A stretch of 64,000 nt of DNA from Modicisalibacter luteus DSM 23508 (GTDB lineage Bacteria; Pseudomonadota; Gammaproteobacteria; Pseudomonadales; Halomonadaceae): contig NZ_KB899990.1 of the NCBI RefSeq assembly GCF_000378505.1, forward strand, positions 248,001 through 312,000. The letters are read 5' to 3'. Of this stretch, positions 36,820 to 46,112 are shown piece by piece (the stretch's first letter is position 1; each line of letters begins with the position of its first letter). The translations under genes and the position numbers were made by a program. The notes beneath the pieces were generated by a model. The model did no database searches. It worked only from the letters and a program-made list of their open reading frames with translations, and was not told the DNA's origin.

Positions 36820-37674
36820 ATGAGCGAACACGTAACGGCATGCATCGATGGCTCCGGCTATGCCACCGCCGTCTGCGACTATGCGACCTGGGCCAGCCAG
36901 CGACTCGAGGCGCCACTGACCTTCCTGCATGTGCTGGACAACCACCCGCCCCCCAACGAGGGCGACCTGTCGGGCAGCATCGGCCTTGGTAGTCGCGAAC
37001 ATCTGCTCGAGGAGCTTGCCTCGTTGGATGAAAAGCGCGCGCGCCTGGCCCAGGAGCAGGGGCGCATGATGCTCGAGGCTGCGCGTGAGCGCGCCATCGA
37101 GCACGGGGTCGAGTCGGCCAAGGCGCGTCAGCGCAACGGCGAGCTGGTCGCTACCTTGAGCGAACTGGAGTCGGAAATCCGTCTGTTGGTGATGGGTAAA
37201 CGCGGCGAGGCAGCGCATAAGGCCAGCGAACATCTCGGTTCCAACCTGGAGCGCGTGGTACGCGCCCTGCATCGCCCGATTCTGGTCGTTCCCGAGGCAT
37301 TCAAGCGACCTGAGCGGGTACTGATCGCCTTCGATGGCAGCAAGACCACCTGCAAGGGCATCGAGACGCTGGCGGCCAGCTCCTTTCTGCAAGGCATGAC
37401 CTGCCATGTCGTGACGGTGGGGGCGGAGATCGCAGATGTCCAGGCGCAACTGGACTGGGCAGTGCGTACGCTCGAGAAGGGAGGAGTCGATGCCCGTGGC
37501 GAGATTCGTGCCGGTGAAGTCGAGCCGACCTTGCATGCCTATCAGCAGGAACACGACATCGACCTGCTGGTGATGGGTGCCTACGGCCACTCGCGCATTC
37601 GCCACCTGCTGGTCGGCAGCACCACGACAGGCATGTTGCGTAACACGTATATTCCGCTGCTATTGCTTCGCTAA
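36820..37674 (+). CDS. tandem universal stress protein (UspA)
   Basis: A 284-residue protein with two UspA domains (about 4-140 and 155-284). The second has GAYGHSRIRHLLVGSTT, the ATP-binding G-2x-G-9x-G(S/T) pattern; the first keeps VMGKRGEAAHK, a degraded form. The start at 36820 is chosen over 36811 because AAGAAGGA lies 9 bases before it. Placed directly after SulP it may modulate that transporter, as suggested for similar pairs; that is inference. Confidence 0.9.
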   Translation: MSEHVTACIDGSGYATAVCDYATWASQRLEAPLTFLHVLDNHPPPNEGDLSGSIGLGSREHLLEELASLDEKRARLAQEQGRMMLEAARERAIEHGVESAKARQRNGELVATLSELESEIRLLVMGKRGEAAHKASEHLGSNLERVVRALHRPILVVPEAFKRPERVLIAFDGSKTTCKGIETLAASSFLQGMTCHVVTVGAEIADVQAQLDWAVRTLEKGGVDARGEIRAGEVEPTLHAYQQEHDIDLLVMGAYGHSRIRHLLVGSTTTGMLRNTYIPLLLLR

Positions 37675-37698
37675 CCCATCATCATTCAGGAATCCAAT

Positions 37699-38058
37699 AT
37701 GATCCAGCGTCACGATACCAAGGCTCGTATGAGCCGAGCCGTCATTCATAACGGCGTCGCCTATCTGTGCGGCCAGGTGGCAGGGCCCGAAGCCCGCCAC
37801 GGCGACATTCAGGAGCAGACACGCAGCATGCTGGCACGCGTCGATGCGTTGCTTGCGGAGATCGGCTCCGACCGTAGCCGCCTGTTGACGGCGACGATCT
37901 ACCTGAAAGAGGGGGGCGACTTCGCGGCCATGAACGAGGTTTGGGACGCCTGGGTTCCTGATGGGCATGCGCCGGCGCGGACCTGCGTGACCGCCCCCAT
38001 GCCGGCGGACGAGCTCAAGGTGGAAATCACCGTCACGGCCGTGGTCGAGGGTTACTGA
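37699..38058 (+). CDS. RidA family protein (YjgF/YER057c/UK114)
   Basis: A 119-residue RidA-superfamily protein: [13 protein letters not shown] at the start, [20 protein letters not shown] in the helix and PARTCVTAP with the conserved Arg. RidA proteins hydrolyse reactive enamine/imine intermediates from PLP enzymes. The exact subgroup is not clear; the C-terminus lacks the exact IEIEA of RidA itself ([12 protein letters not shown]). It is convergent with, and overlaps by 7 bases, the next gene. Confidence 0.9.
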   Translation: MIQRHDTKARMSRAVIHNGVAYLCGQVAGPEARHGDIQEQTRSMLARVDALLAEIGSDRSRLLTATIYLKEGGDFAAMNEVWDAWVPDGHAPARTCVTAPMPADELKVEITVTAVVEGY

Positions 38059-38660
38059 GCCTCGGTTTCTCTAAGCCTGGGTGGTTGCGGCTGGAAGCGC
38101 AGGAACGCGACCAGCCGCTCCTCATCAACTTCGCCGATGCGGCACAGTTGCTCGGCGATCTCCGCATACTGACGCAACACGGGATCGATCAGACGCATTC
38201 GGGCGCCATCGCCCTTGGCCTCGTCGGCCTCATCCGCCAGCCACTCGAACAATCGGCCCAGTCGATGATAGTTTGGATCGCCGCGTCCCGTATTGCCGCG
38301 CAGGGCATCGACTGCGAGGCAGCGCTGAACGCTGCGCTTGTTGGGGTCGAGGCTATCCTTTTCGAGCAGCAGCTCGGCTTGGTGGACAAAGTGTTCCATC
38401 AACTGGGCGGTTTCCAGGCTGCGCTGCTGGCGGCGCTGGGCATCGAGGCTTTCCAGCAGAGAGCGTTGCTGGCGCCCTTGATGGGAAACCAGGGCTACCA
38501 GTAACAGCAGTACGCTCATGCCGACTATCAGCGCTAGAGCAAAGAACCCCAGCGACACCAGGGCATCGGATGACAGTGGCCAGGACAGATCGCTGACGGC
38601 AATGCCTGATGCGCCCAGCGCCAGCGTCGCCAGTACAACGATAACGATCGCAATTCTCAC
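38052..38660 (-). CDS. hypothetical membrane protein with cytosolic helical region
   Basis: A 202-residue protein with two hydrophobic segments (about 3-20 and 35-60) and then a long polar part rich in Glu, Arg and Gln ([17 protein letters not shown] onwards) likely forming coiled helices. No family is recognised. It lies downstream of the second LolA-like gene on the same strand with 91 bases between. A function cannot be given. Confidence 0.6.
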   Translation of the reverse strand: MRIAIVIVVLATLALGASGIAVSDLSWPLSSDALVSLGFFALALIVGMSVLLLLVALVSHQGRQQRSLLESLDAQRRQQRSLETAQLMEHFVHQAELLLEKDSLDPNKRSVQRCLAVDALRGNTGRGDPNYHRLGRLFEWLADEADEAKGDGARMRLIDPVLRQYAEIAEQLCRIGEVDEERLVAFLRFQPQPPRLRETEAQ

Positions 38661-38751
38661 GGACTTCTCCAGGTTCGTTACAGCGACGTCTTGCTGACAT
38701 AGATCGCGCTCTAACGGTTATCGGCGCTTGGCCCTGAAAACTTAGCCCTGG

Positions 38752-39462
38752 TTAGCCATCCGAAGCGGTTTTATGCGATGAAGTGGTTTCGCCAGTTTCA
38801 GTATTGCCCTCGGCGGCTTCTTTGGCACTGGCGGTGGTTTCAGCGATCAGCGATTCCTGAAGCCGTTGGGCGCCCTGAGCATCGACCAGTGGCTGGAAAT
38901 TGCTCAATGCCAGCGTCAATTCATTGCCGCCCGAGGCCACGAAGCGTAGCGATTCGATGAAGGCCCCACCCTTGACGGCAATTTTTTTGAGGGCGTCCTC
39001 GCTGCGGTCGCGAGGTAGCAATACCAGCTGCCAGTCTTCGCGCTCGCCTTCGAACAGCATGTGGTATCGCTCACGCAGGGTGGCGAGATCGCCCTGCAGA
39101 AGTCGAAACAGCAGGCGCGCAACCTGAGGTTCCTTGGGCAGGCCATCTGTAATCTCGCCCAGAGGAGAAAGGGAAAGAGCGGGTACGTCAGTGGCCAGTT
39201 CCGCAAACTGGCCAGCGACATCGAGCGTGACGATACGGGGCTGAGGCGAGACCCAGTGCCAGGCCAGCGATTGCGTCGGCGTGAACAGGATCTCGCCATC
39301 GGCGTGAACACGTATCTCAGCCTCGGGAAGCCAGCGACTCTGCTCGACCCGGCTCTGAAAGGCCGGCGTATCGCCCTGCCACGTTTGCCATTCTTCCGGT
39401 GTTACGGCCTGAGCAACAAGGGGCATCAGCACGAGAAGCAGGCCGCAAGTCAGTCGATTCAT
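38752..39462 (-). CDS. second LolA-like outer-membrane lipoprotein-carrier-related protein
   Basis: A 236-residue secreted protein with a signal peptide cleaved near AQAVTPEEW (about residue 19). From about residue 95 it aligns with the LolA-like protein at 46099-46665: LLFRLLQGDLATLRERYHMLFEGEREDWQLVLLPRD matches LLDLLGGDWQALEDRFHLELSGDGRGWQVRLAPKN, and FIESLRFVASGGNELTLALSNF matches YLNELTLHAANGDRLHIRLFD. The N-terminal half matches less closely (LFTPTQSLAWHWVSP versus VVWVLESP), and a Ser/Thr-rich tail is added. It follows the APE operon by 77 bases on the same strand. Confidence 0.72.
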   Translation of the reverse strand: MNRLTCGLLLVLMPLVAQAVTPEEWQTWQGDTPAFQSRVEQSRWLPEAEIRVHADGEILFTPTQSLAWHWVSPQPRIVTLDVAGQFAELATDVPALSLSPLGEITDGLPKEPQVARLLFRLLQGDLATLRERYHMLFEGEREDWQLVLLPRDRSEDALKKIAVKGGAFIESLRFVASGGNELTLALSNFQPLVDAQGAQRLQESLIAETTASAKEAAEGNTETGETTSSHKTASDG

Positions 39463-39539
39463 GAGGGTGTCCTGAGCTTGCTTGGTCGGGGCATTCTACC
39501 CGAGGGAGGGCGCACTTCGCAGGCGCATTTATCGCCGCT

Positions 39540-40265
39540 CTAGCACATCCCCCCATTGACGGCGATCACTTGGCGAGTGATGTAGGCGGCATCGCTGGAG
39601 CACAGGAAACTGACCGCGCCAGCGACTTCCTCACTGGTGCCGGTGCGCTGCATGGGGATCACCTTGAGCGCTTCCGCGCGGACCCGCTCGTCGGTCATGT
39701 CGGTGTCGATCATTCCCGGCGCCACGCAGTTGACCGTGATTCGACGCTTGGCGAGCTCCACCGCGAGCGCCTTTACGGCACCAATCAGGCCAGCCTTGGC
39801 GGCACTGTAGTTGACCTGGCCTCGGTTGCCCATAAGGCCCGAGACCGACGACATCACCACGATACGCCCTGGGGCGCGGCGGCGGATCATGGGCATGACC
39901 AGCGGCTTCACCACGTTGTAGAAGCCGTCGAGGTTGGTATGAATGACGCTGTCCCAGGCATCATCGGTCAGTGCGGGGAAAGCGCCGTCGGCGGTAATGC
40001 CGGCATTGCAGACGATACCGTAATAGGCGCCATGGTTGTCGGTGTCGGCCTCGAGCGCCTCATGTGCGGCGCGCCTGTCGGTCACGTCGAAGCATAAGAT
40101 ACGTGCCTGGCGTCCCAGAGCGCGAATCTCGCTTGCTACGCCCTCCGCCGCCTCGCGGCTACGCCGGCAGTGCAGCACGATATCGTAGCCGTCATGGGCC
40201 AGGCGCAGGGCGGTGGCGCGTCCGATGCCACGGCTCGATCCGGTAACCAGGATGGTGTCGGTCAT
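39540..40265 (-). CDS. apeQ: 3-ketoacyl-ACP reductase of the APE operon (ApeQ/FabG-like)
   Basis: A 241-residue short-chain dehydrogenase. NADP is bound through TGSSRGIGRA (residues 7-16), NAGIT is present, and the catalytic Ser and YSAAK (YxxxK) follow, with a 3-residue family ending typical of FabG. It reduces the beta-keto group of the growing polyene chain. Its ATG overlaps the dehydratase stop by 4 bases. It is the last gene of the coupled run. Confidence 0.9.
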   Translation of the reverse strand: MTDTILVTGSSRGIGRATALRLAHDGYDIVLHCRRSREAAEGVASEIRALGRQARILCFDVTDRRAAHEALEADTDNHGAYYGIVCNAGITADGAFPALTDDAWDSVIHTNLDGFYNVVKPLVMPMIRRRAPGRIVVMSSVSGLMGNRGQVNYSAAKAGLIGAVKALAVELAKRRITVNCVAPGMIDTDMTDERVRAEALKVIPMQRTGTSEEVAGAVSFLCSSDAAYITRQVIAVNGGMC

Positions 40266-40744
40266 GATGACGCTCGCGAAGTCGAAAGATTGTCAGGATG
40301 CGATGGCGTTGGCACGTAGATGGTCAGGCTGCCTTCGGCCAATGGGGTCGTGTCGTTCTCTATCACGCCACGAAACTGACCCAGCCCGTTGTCAGCCCGA
40401 AAATCGAGGCTGACCGATACCCGGTAAGGTTGTACCAGTGGGAACGCGTCGACAGCGGCCTCGAATCGCCGTGTGCCGACCAGAAAACCCACGGCGGGCG
40501 ACTCTCCACGTGTTGCGGCTTGCCAGCCAGCCCACGCCGCCACCGCTTGAGCCATCCACTCCAGGCCTACCCAGGCAGGAATGCTGCCGTCGATGCAGAA
40601 CAGATCCTGCGCTTCGGGCATCACATCGGCGACTAGATGTTCCTCGCCGACCTCGACGATACGATCGAGCAGGCACATTCCTTGGGCATGGGGAACGAAA
40701 GGTGCGATCGGGCAGGGCAGCTTGGGCAAGGTGAGGCGGGTCAT
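40262..40744 (-). CDS. apeP: hotdog-fold dehydratase of the APE operon (ApeP-like)
   Basis: A 160-residue FabZ/FabA-type protein with FVPHAQGMCLLDRI near the N-terminus and PAWVGLEWMAQAVAAWAGW, the typical ApeP region with catalytic Glu/His. It dehydrates the 3-hydroxyacyl intermediate to the conjugated enoyl chain. The 4-base overlaps at both ends show translational coupling with ketosynthase and reductase genes. Confidence 0.85.
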   Translation of the reverse strand: MTRLTLPKLPCPIAPFVPHAQGMCLLDRIVEVGEEHLVADVMPEAQDLFCIDGSIPAWVGLEWMAQAVAAWAGWQAATRGESPAVGFLVGTRRFEAAVDAFPLVQPYRVSVSLDFRADNGLGQFRGVIENDTTPLAEGSLTIYVPTPSHPDNLSTSRASS

Positions 40745-41925
40745 ACCATACGCCCCAACAGCAGAGCGGCATTGTTGCCGCCGAAAGCGAACGAGTTGCT
40801 CAATGCCAGGCGCGGCTTGGCATCGTCGGGCCTGGTGACCAGAGGTAATGGCGGCAATGCGGGGTCGTACTGCTCATCGTAGACGTGCAGGGGCAGTTGC
40901 TGGTAATGCAGGGCCAGCCAGCAAAAAGCGGCTTCCAGAGCGCCGGCCGCTCCCAGGGTATGGCCGGTAAGCGCCTTGGTGGAACTGCAGGGCGGCGCGG
41001 ATGCGAATAGCTCGTGGATGGCCCTGGCTTCCATGCTGTCGTTGTGCGGAGTGCCGGTACCGTGCAAATTGAGATAATCCACCTGGTCGGCCCTGCGTCC
41101 GGCCTGGCGCAGGGCCGCCTGCATCGCGGCCAAGGCACCGCTGCCGTCGGGGCGCGGGGCAGAGACGTGGTAGGCGTCCGCGCTTTCGCCGACGCCCTCG
41201 AGCTGAATGCCGCCGGGGTCACGGGTCATCACGAACAGGGCCGCGGCCTCGCCGAGGTTGATGCCGTCACGATTGGCAGAAAATGGCAGGCATGGATGAT
41301 CGCTGACCGCCTCGAGGCTGGCGAAGCCGTTGATCGTGAGTCGGCAGAGCGTATCGGCGCCGCCCGTGATTACCGCATCGCATTCGCCGGCCAGCAGCAG
41401 ACGGCGGGCGCTGGCCAAGGCACGGGCGCTGGAACTACAGGCTGTGGATAGCACATAGACGGGACCTTCCAACCCCAGTCGTTCAGCTACGAACCGTGCC
41501 GGATCACCGAGTTCCTGATGGGCGTAGCGAAAGTTTTCAGGCAACGGAGCGTCACGCCCGGTTAGCGCCAGGGCACGTTCGGTTTCGCCGATGCCCGACG
41601 TACTGGTGCCAATGACTACGCCGATCCGCGACCGGGGGTAGCGGCTCAAGACAGTCTTAAGGGTATCTCCCAAGCGTTCGAGCGCCGCTGCCAGCAGCCG
41701 GTTGTTGCGGCTGCGCTGATGGATCGGCCAGTCGCGGTCGTCGGGCAAATCGTTCAGGACGCTACCCAAAGGCAGGCGACGGCCAGGCGTGTAGGCATCG
41801 CTCACGCTCAGGCCGCGGCGACCCTCGAAAAGGGCGTCTGCAATGGTGTCGTGCGTATCACCCAGACTACAGACCACACCGGGAGATGACAGGCGACAGG
41901 GCATGTGGGGATGACGCTCGTTCAT
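40741..41925 (-). CDS. apeO: beta-ketoacyl-ACP synthase of the APE operon (ApeO-like)
   Basis: A 394-residue condensing enzyme with an intact catalytic set: C163 in STACSSSA, H288 in LHGTGTPHND and H322 in KALTGHTLGAAGA, with K317. It makes the polyene chain with malonyl-ACP and should pair with the chain-length factor encoded at 51835-52524. It overlaps both neighbours by 4 bases. It is the only ketosynthase with a full triad in the operon; the second one (ApeR) of related clusters is missing here. Confidence 0.88.
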   Translation of the reverse strand: MNERHPHMPCRLSSPGVVCSLGDTHDTIADALFEGRRGLSVSDAYTPGRRLPLGSVLNDLPDDRDWPIHQRSRNNRLLAAALERLGDTLKTVLSRYPRSRIGVVIGTSTSGIGETERALALTGRDAPLPENFRYAHQELGDPARFVAERLGLEGPVYVLSTACSSSARALASARRLLLAGECDAVITGGADTLCRLTINGFASLEAVSDHPCLPFSANRDGINLGEAAALFVMTRDPGGIQLEGVGESADAYHVSAPRPDGSGALAAMQAALRQAGRRADQVDYLNLHGTGTPHNDSMEARAIHELFASAPPCSSTKALTGHTLGAAGALEAAFCWLALHYQQLPLHVYDEQYDPALPPLPLVTRPDDAKPRLALSNSFAFGGNNAALLLGRMV

Positions 41926-42518
41926 GGCGCGGCCTCCTCGAGCGGGGTGATGCGCAAACGATACCGGCCCTGGCGGTCATCGAGCAGCACCTCCCGTGTG
42001 CTGCCAGCGCTTACCGAGGCCGGGGTGATTCGGGCGATGACCTTATCATGATGGCGGATGACACGGGCCCCGTCGCTGACGGTAATTGACCAGTCGCTGC
42101 CGGCAAAAGCGTCGCGTAACGCGGCGACCGGCCACAGGCTCCATTGCAGACGCGAGGCAAGCCAGTCGGCGGGCAGGGGGAGCTTTTCCTGCACCGTCTC
42201 CTGCGCCACGTCCCCGACGAGGTAACGGCTGCCCCCGGTATCGCTTACCAGCGTGACAAGGCGCTGGCCGTAAGGTGTCAGCAGTACAGCACGCAATTCA
42301 TGCTCAGCGATGCGAATCAGACCGATCAGTGTCTGTGGGGCCTGGCTGTCGTCGTCGGGCATGAAGGTCAAGCGACGCTTGAGGGTGGCGGTGGTAGGTA
42401 CGCTGTCGAATGTCGGCGATGGCGATACCGGCGGTGCGAGCGAACAGCCGGCCAGGCCTAGCGCAACCATACCGAGTACGCCCAGGCAGAGCCGCAAGAA
42501 GACATGCTTTCCGGTCAT
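41922..42518 (-). CDS. DUF3261 lipoprotein of the APE operon
   Basis: A 198-residue lipoprotein: signal peptide with lipobox LAGC at about residue 22-25 (GLAGCSLAPP), followed by a DUF3261 domain (TLIGLIRIAEHELRAVLLTPYGQRLVTL). Such lipoproteins are a standard part of aryl-polyene clusters, presumably helping deposit the pigment at the outer membrane with LolA-like and MMPL proteins. It overlaps both neighbours by 4 bases. Confidence 0.85.
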   Translation of the reverse strand: MTGKHVFLRLCLGVLGMVALGLAGCSLAPPVSPSPTFDSVPTTATLKRRLTFMPDDDSQAPQTLIGLIRIAEHELRAVLLTPYGQRLVTLVSDTGGSRYLVGDVAQETVQEKLPLPADWLASRLQWSLWPVAALRDAFAGSDWSITVSDGARVIRHHDKVIARITPASVSAGSTREVLLDDRQGRYRLRITPLEEAAP

Positions 42519-43780
42519 GGGTTTTCTCCCGGTACGGCCTGAGTGTGACCGCAGAGTTCGGCCAGTGTGGTCAGGCGCCTCTGGGCGCCGCTGACGAAGG
42601 GGTTAGCCGTGTCCCAGGCATAACCGGCCAGTACCGAGCTGATCATTCGCTTGATAGTGGCGGGATGCGCATCGTGAAAGATGATCGACGGCAAGCGACC
42701 GTCGTACCAGGCCTCCACGAAGGCGCGAAAGGTCTCGATGCCTTGGCGCAGGGGGCGCTCGAATTCATTGTGCCAGTCGATGGTGTCGCCGCGAAGCTGG
42801 CGCGCAACTAGTGGCGCCGCCTGGTGTGCTGAACGTAGGGCGATGGTGACACCGGATGAGAACACTGGGTCGAGGAACTCCCCGGCGTTGCCGAGCAGGG
42901 CATACCCCGGCCCATGAAGGCGGGACACGTCGGCTGAATAACCCTGTAGCGAGGCTACCGGACGTGTCGTGCGGGCCCCGCGGAGCAGCTTGCTAAAGCG
43001 GGGTTCGGCATCGATCAACTGCTGCCAGCGTCGCTCCGAATCGCCGCCCCCTGCGCTCAAGGCTTGCATACTGCCGACGACTCCCACCGAGGCTCGCCCA
43101 TGGGCGAAAGGGATCAGCCAGTACCATAGCGAGTCATCATCGGGATGGACGCCGATCAGGATTTTGTCACGATCGAAGGTCGGCTCACGAATCTGTTCCT
43201 CGACATGGGCGAACAAGGCCATGCGCGTCTCAAGGCGTGGGTCACGGCCGAGTCCGAGCAGGCGGGCCAGAACTCGGCCGTAGCCGCTGGCATCGAGTAC
43301 GAAACCTGCTGTCAGCGTCGTCTCTTGCCCACTCTCGTCGATGTACGTCAGGCTGGGGCGCTGTGGATCGGGGCGAAACGACGTGACCGTAACGCCGAAC
43401 GCGACCCGGGCGCCCTGAGCGGCGGCCGCCTCGATCAGGCGCTGGTCGAAGTCGGCGCGTTCGACCTGATAGGTGGTACCCCAACCGTCAGTGAACTTGT
43501 CGCGAAAGTCGATGACCGCCTCGTGATCGCGGCGGGTGAACACAGCGCCATTCTTGGGCTGGAATCCGCCCGCCTCGACGGCCGTCAGCAGGCCCGCATC
43601 GTCGAGGTAATGCATGCATTGGGGTAGCAGGCTCTCACCGATCGAAAAGCGTGGAAAATGACTGCGCTCGAGTACCTGAACCTTCAGGCCGCAGCGCACC
43701 AATAGCGCAGCGGCCATGGCCCCGGCAGGGCCGGCACCAATGACCGCCACGTCGGTGTCGACATCAATGTCAGATTTCAT
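42515..43780 (-). CDS. FAD-dependent oxidoreductase with flavin-halogenase signature
   Basis: A 421-residue flavoenzyme. FAD is bound by GAGPAG (residues 15-20), GESLLP (48-53) and a GNAGEFLDPVFSSGV stretch at 298-312. W219, W221, I223 and P224 (WYWLIP, DNA 43109-43126) fit the WxWxIP signature of flavin-dependent halogenases, and GExxxP-type GESLLP also fits. It could be a halogenase or a related reductase/hydroxylase. Start 43780 is used because the upstream open part is unlike the family; it overlaps the MMPL gene by 11 bases. Halogenated polyene pigments (xanthomonadins) have such genes nearby. Confidence 0.82.
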   Translation of the reverse strand: MKSDIDVDTDVAVIGAGPAGAMAAALLVRCGLKVQVLERSHFPRFSIGESLLPQCMHYLDDAGLLTAVEAGGFQPKNGAVFTRRDHEAVIDFRDKFTDGWGTTYQVERADFDQRLIEAAAAQGARVAFGVTVTSFRPDPQRPSLTYIDESGQETTLTAGFVLDASGYGRVLARLLGLGRDPRLETRMALFAHVEEQIREPTFDRDKILIGVHPDDDSLWYWLIPFAHGRASVGVVGSMQALSAGGGDSERRWQQLIDAEPRFSKLLRGARTTRPVASLQGYSADVSRLHGPGYALLGNAGEFLDPVFSSGVTIALRSAHQAAPLVARQLRGDTIDWHNEFERPLRQGIETFRAFVEAWYDGRLPSIIFHDAHPATIKRMISSVLAGYAWDTANPFVSGAQRRLTTLAELCGHTQAVPGENP

Positions 43781-46112
43781 CTTGTCTTTCCAGGTGGCTG
43801 TCAAAAGAGCTATGGCAGGGCCGCACCCAGGGAACCAGCAGCCATACCAGGGCCAGGCCGACAAGACAGGACAGCCCAAGATAGTGCAGGGCGGGCGTGG
43901 CACTGAAAGCCAGCAGCCCGAAGGCCAGCAGGCTGGTAAGGGTCGACAGGCTGATGGCCAGCCAAGTCTCGGCGCGATGCGCGTGTTCGACGCTGAAGAT
44001 ACCGGCATCGAGGCCAATGCCGAGCACTAGCAGCAGCCCCAACTGGCTGAAGACATTGAGCGGAATGCCGGCCAGGGCATACGCCGCAAGCACCCCGAGA
44101 ATGGCGCCCAAGGGCGGGGTCAGCACGCGCCATGTTCGGCGACGATAGCGCCAGGCCAGTAGTAAGGATAGCCCGGCCACTGCGGCAATCACCCACCAGG
44201 CGATGTGCGTGCGTAGCTCACCCAGCAGACCGGAAAGACGCTCGACGCGGTCGACGTAGGAGATGCCTTCGTGCGTTTGCGCCAGCCTCTCGAGCCGCGG
44301 CACGACGTTTGCCTCAACATCGGCAAGCGGCAGCATGGCAGCAAAGCGGACAGGCGTATCTGAAACACTGCCGAGCCACAGGCGGGCCTGGCCTTGTCCG
44401 GCCGACGTTGCCAGCCAGGTCGCCACATCGAGGATGGGTACGTTCTGCAGTTGCTGACGTGCCTTTTCGGCTAGATGAGCAGAAAGCCCGGCGCGCTCGA
44501 ACAACGTCGATAGCGGGCCGCCATAAAGCTGGCGAACCTGAGCCAGATTGGCCTGCTGAACGTCAGGCGGAGGTACGCTGTCGGCCAGGTTGGTGTAACG
44601 CAGGGAGATGTCATCTTCCTTCCACTGCTCCAGGTTGTCGCCGAGCTCGGCCAGGCGGACCAACACCTCGGCCTCGCTGGGGGCAGTGACCAGAAAGTAG
44701 CGATCACCGGTGTTGCTTCCCATCAGTCGCTGCACATGACGCTCTTGTTCGAGTAACCAGGCAGGCGACGGGTTGAGTAGACGTAGGCTGTCATCGGCCT
44801 TGAGTTGCCAGCCGACGATGCCGGTAAGTGCCAGCGCGAGGCTTATTGCCAGAGCGGGAGCCAGACGCCTGCGCGGCATCGTGAGCTGCCACAGGCGCTG
44901 AGCCAGACGGCCTGTGAATGGATGCACAGGTGTGGTCAGGCGTGGCAACCATAGCACCACGGTAAGCCATGCCCCCAGCAGGCCCATGGCGGCGAACATG
45001 GCCATCTGGCGCAATCCCGGCAATGGTGTCAGCGCCTGGGCGAGATAGGCGAGCAGGCTGGAGACAAGGCCCAGCGTCAAGCCCGGCAGCAGCGGGCGCA
45101 AACGAAAGTGCACGCTCTGAATGGTGCGATGACTCTGTACATGCAGTGCATAATCGATGGCGATACCGATCAGGCTGGCCCCGAAGGCCAGCGTCAACAG
45201 GTGCAACTGGCCGAACACGAGCAGCGTAAGAGGCAGCGCGAACAGCACCCCGCCAGCTAGCGGCAACAGCATATAGGCAAGCACGCGTACCGAGCGGAAC
45301 ACGAACCATAGGATGGCCACCAAGCCGGTCAGCGCGCCCAGGCCAATAGTGGTGATTTCCTGGCGTGCCTGATGTGCCCCGGCGGCGGCATGAAAGACTA
45401 GCCCTGAGCGCAGCAAGGAAACATCGGGATGACGATGCTCGAAACTGGCAATGGCATCTGTCAGGGCTTGCTGTGCCTCCAGATCGTAAGGGGAGCGAGC
45501 CAGTTGGCCGACCAGCAGCGCATGGGTCCGATTGTCATTAGTGAGGGTCAGCAAGCCATTGCTAGGCTGTATGGGGCTTTTATCAAGCTGTCCCAGCCAG
45601 CGGTCGAGTAGTCCGAAGGGGTCGACCACCGGTTGGGGTTGGCCGGTCGGTGCAAAGAGGTCACGCAGAGCCGAGTCGACCAATGCCTGACCACCATCGT
45701 CGATGATCGCCTGGCGTAGCGAGGGGGCGAGGAGGCGGTAGCGGTACTTGCCGAGATCGTCTCGCGGGTCCTGATCGGCAAGGTCAGTGTCGCGCCAGTC
45801 GAGACGAGCCAGCCAGGGCTGGTCTGCATTATCGTTGGCCGTGGTCAGGGCTTGCACCAACGCCCGGGTGTCGGCGCTCAGGGTGGGTGAGCTGAACAGC
45901 AGGACGAAGCGGTCTTCGAAAGACTGGCCCAGTTGCATGTCGGCACGCTCGATCAGCGGCGACTGGCGATCCTCGGGCAGCATGGCCGTCAGGCGCGTAT
46001 CGGCGGGCAGGCCGTCACGCAATAACGCGGCCAGCCCCAGGGCGCAGGTCAGCAGCACGCCGCCCCATAACCAGGCTCCTAGCCACGCCAAGGTCCGCTC
46101 ACGGTGAGGCAT
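43770..46112 (-). CDS. MMPL/RND-family exporter of the APE operon
   Basis: A 780-residue RND-superfamily transporter of the MMPL kind, with two blocks of hydrophobic segments (about 15-35 and 250-420; then 430-450 and 640-780) and two large periplasmic loops. The block near GVLFALPLTLLVFGQLHL and IGIAIDYALHVQSHR is the MMPL core. It is expected to move the polyene lipid across the inner membrane or towards LolA. The ATG at 46112 overlaps the LolA-like gene by 14 bases. Confidence 0.87.
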   Translation of the reverse strand: MPHRERTLAWLGAWLWGGVLLTCALGLAALLRDGLPADTRLTAMLPEDRQSPLIERADMQLGQSFEDRFVLLFSSPTLSADTRALVQALTTANDNADQPWLARLDWRDTDLADQDPRDDLGKYRYRLLAPSLRQAIIDDGGQALVDSALRDLFAPTGQPQPVVDPFGLLDRWLGQLDKSPIQPSNGLLTLTNDNRTHALLVGQLARSPYDLEAQQALTDAIASFEHRHPDVSLLRSGLVFHAAAGAHQARQEITTIGLGALTGLVAILWFVFRSVRVLAYMLLPLAGGVLFALPLTLLVFGQLHLLTLAFGASLIGIAIDYALHVQSHRTIQSVHFRLRPLLPGLTLGLVSSLLAYLAQALTPLPGLRQMAMFAAMGLLGAWLTVVLWLPRLTTPVHPFTGRLAQRLWQLTMPRRRLAPALAISLALALTGIVGWQLKADDSLRLLNPSPAWLLEQERHVQRLMGSNTGDRYFLVTAPSEAEVLVRLAELGDNLEQWKEDDISLRYTNLADSVPPPDVQQANLAQVRQLYGGPLSTLFERAGLSAHLAEKARQQLQNVPILDVATWLATSAGQGQARLWLGSVSDTPVRFAAMLPLADVEANVVPRLERLAQTHEGISYVDRVERLSGLLGELRTHIAWWVIAAVAGLSLLLAWRYRRRTWRVLTPPLGAILGVLAAYALAGIPLNVFSQLGLLLVLGIGLDAGIFSVEHAHRAETWLAISLSTLTSLLAFGLLAFSATPALHYLGLSCLVGLALVWLLVPWVRPCHSSFDSHLERQDEI

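Noticed and set aside
36505-37605. 366-codon minus-strand frame over the SulP end and Usp gene
   Set aside because: Shadow of the Usp gene in the complementary frame; composition is not protein-like and no motif is seen.
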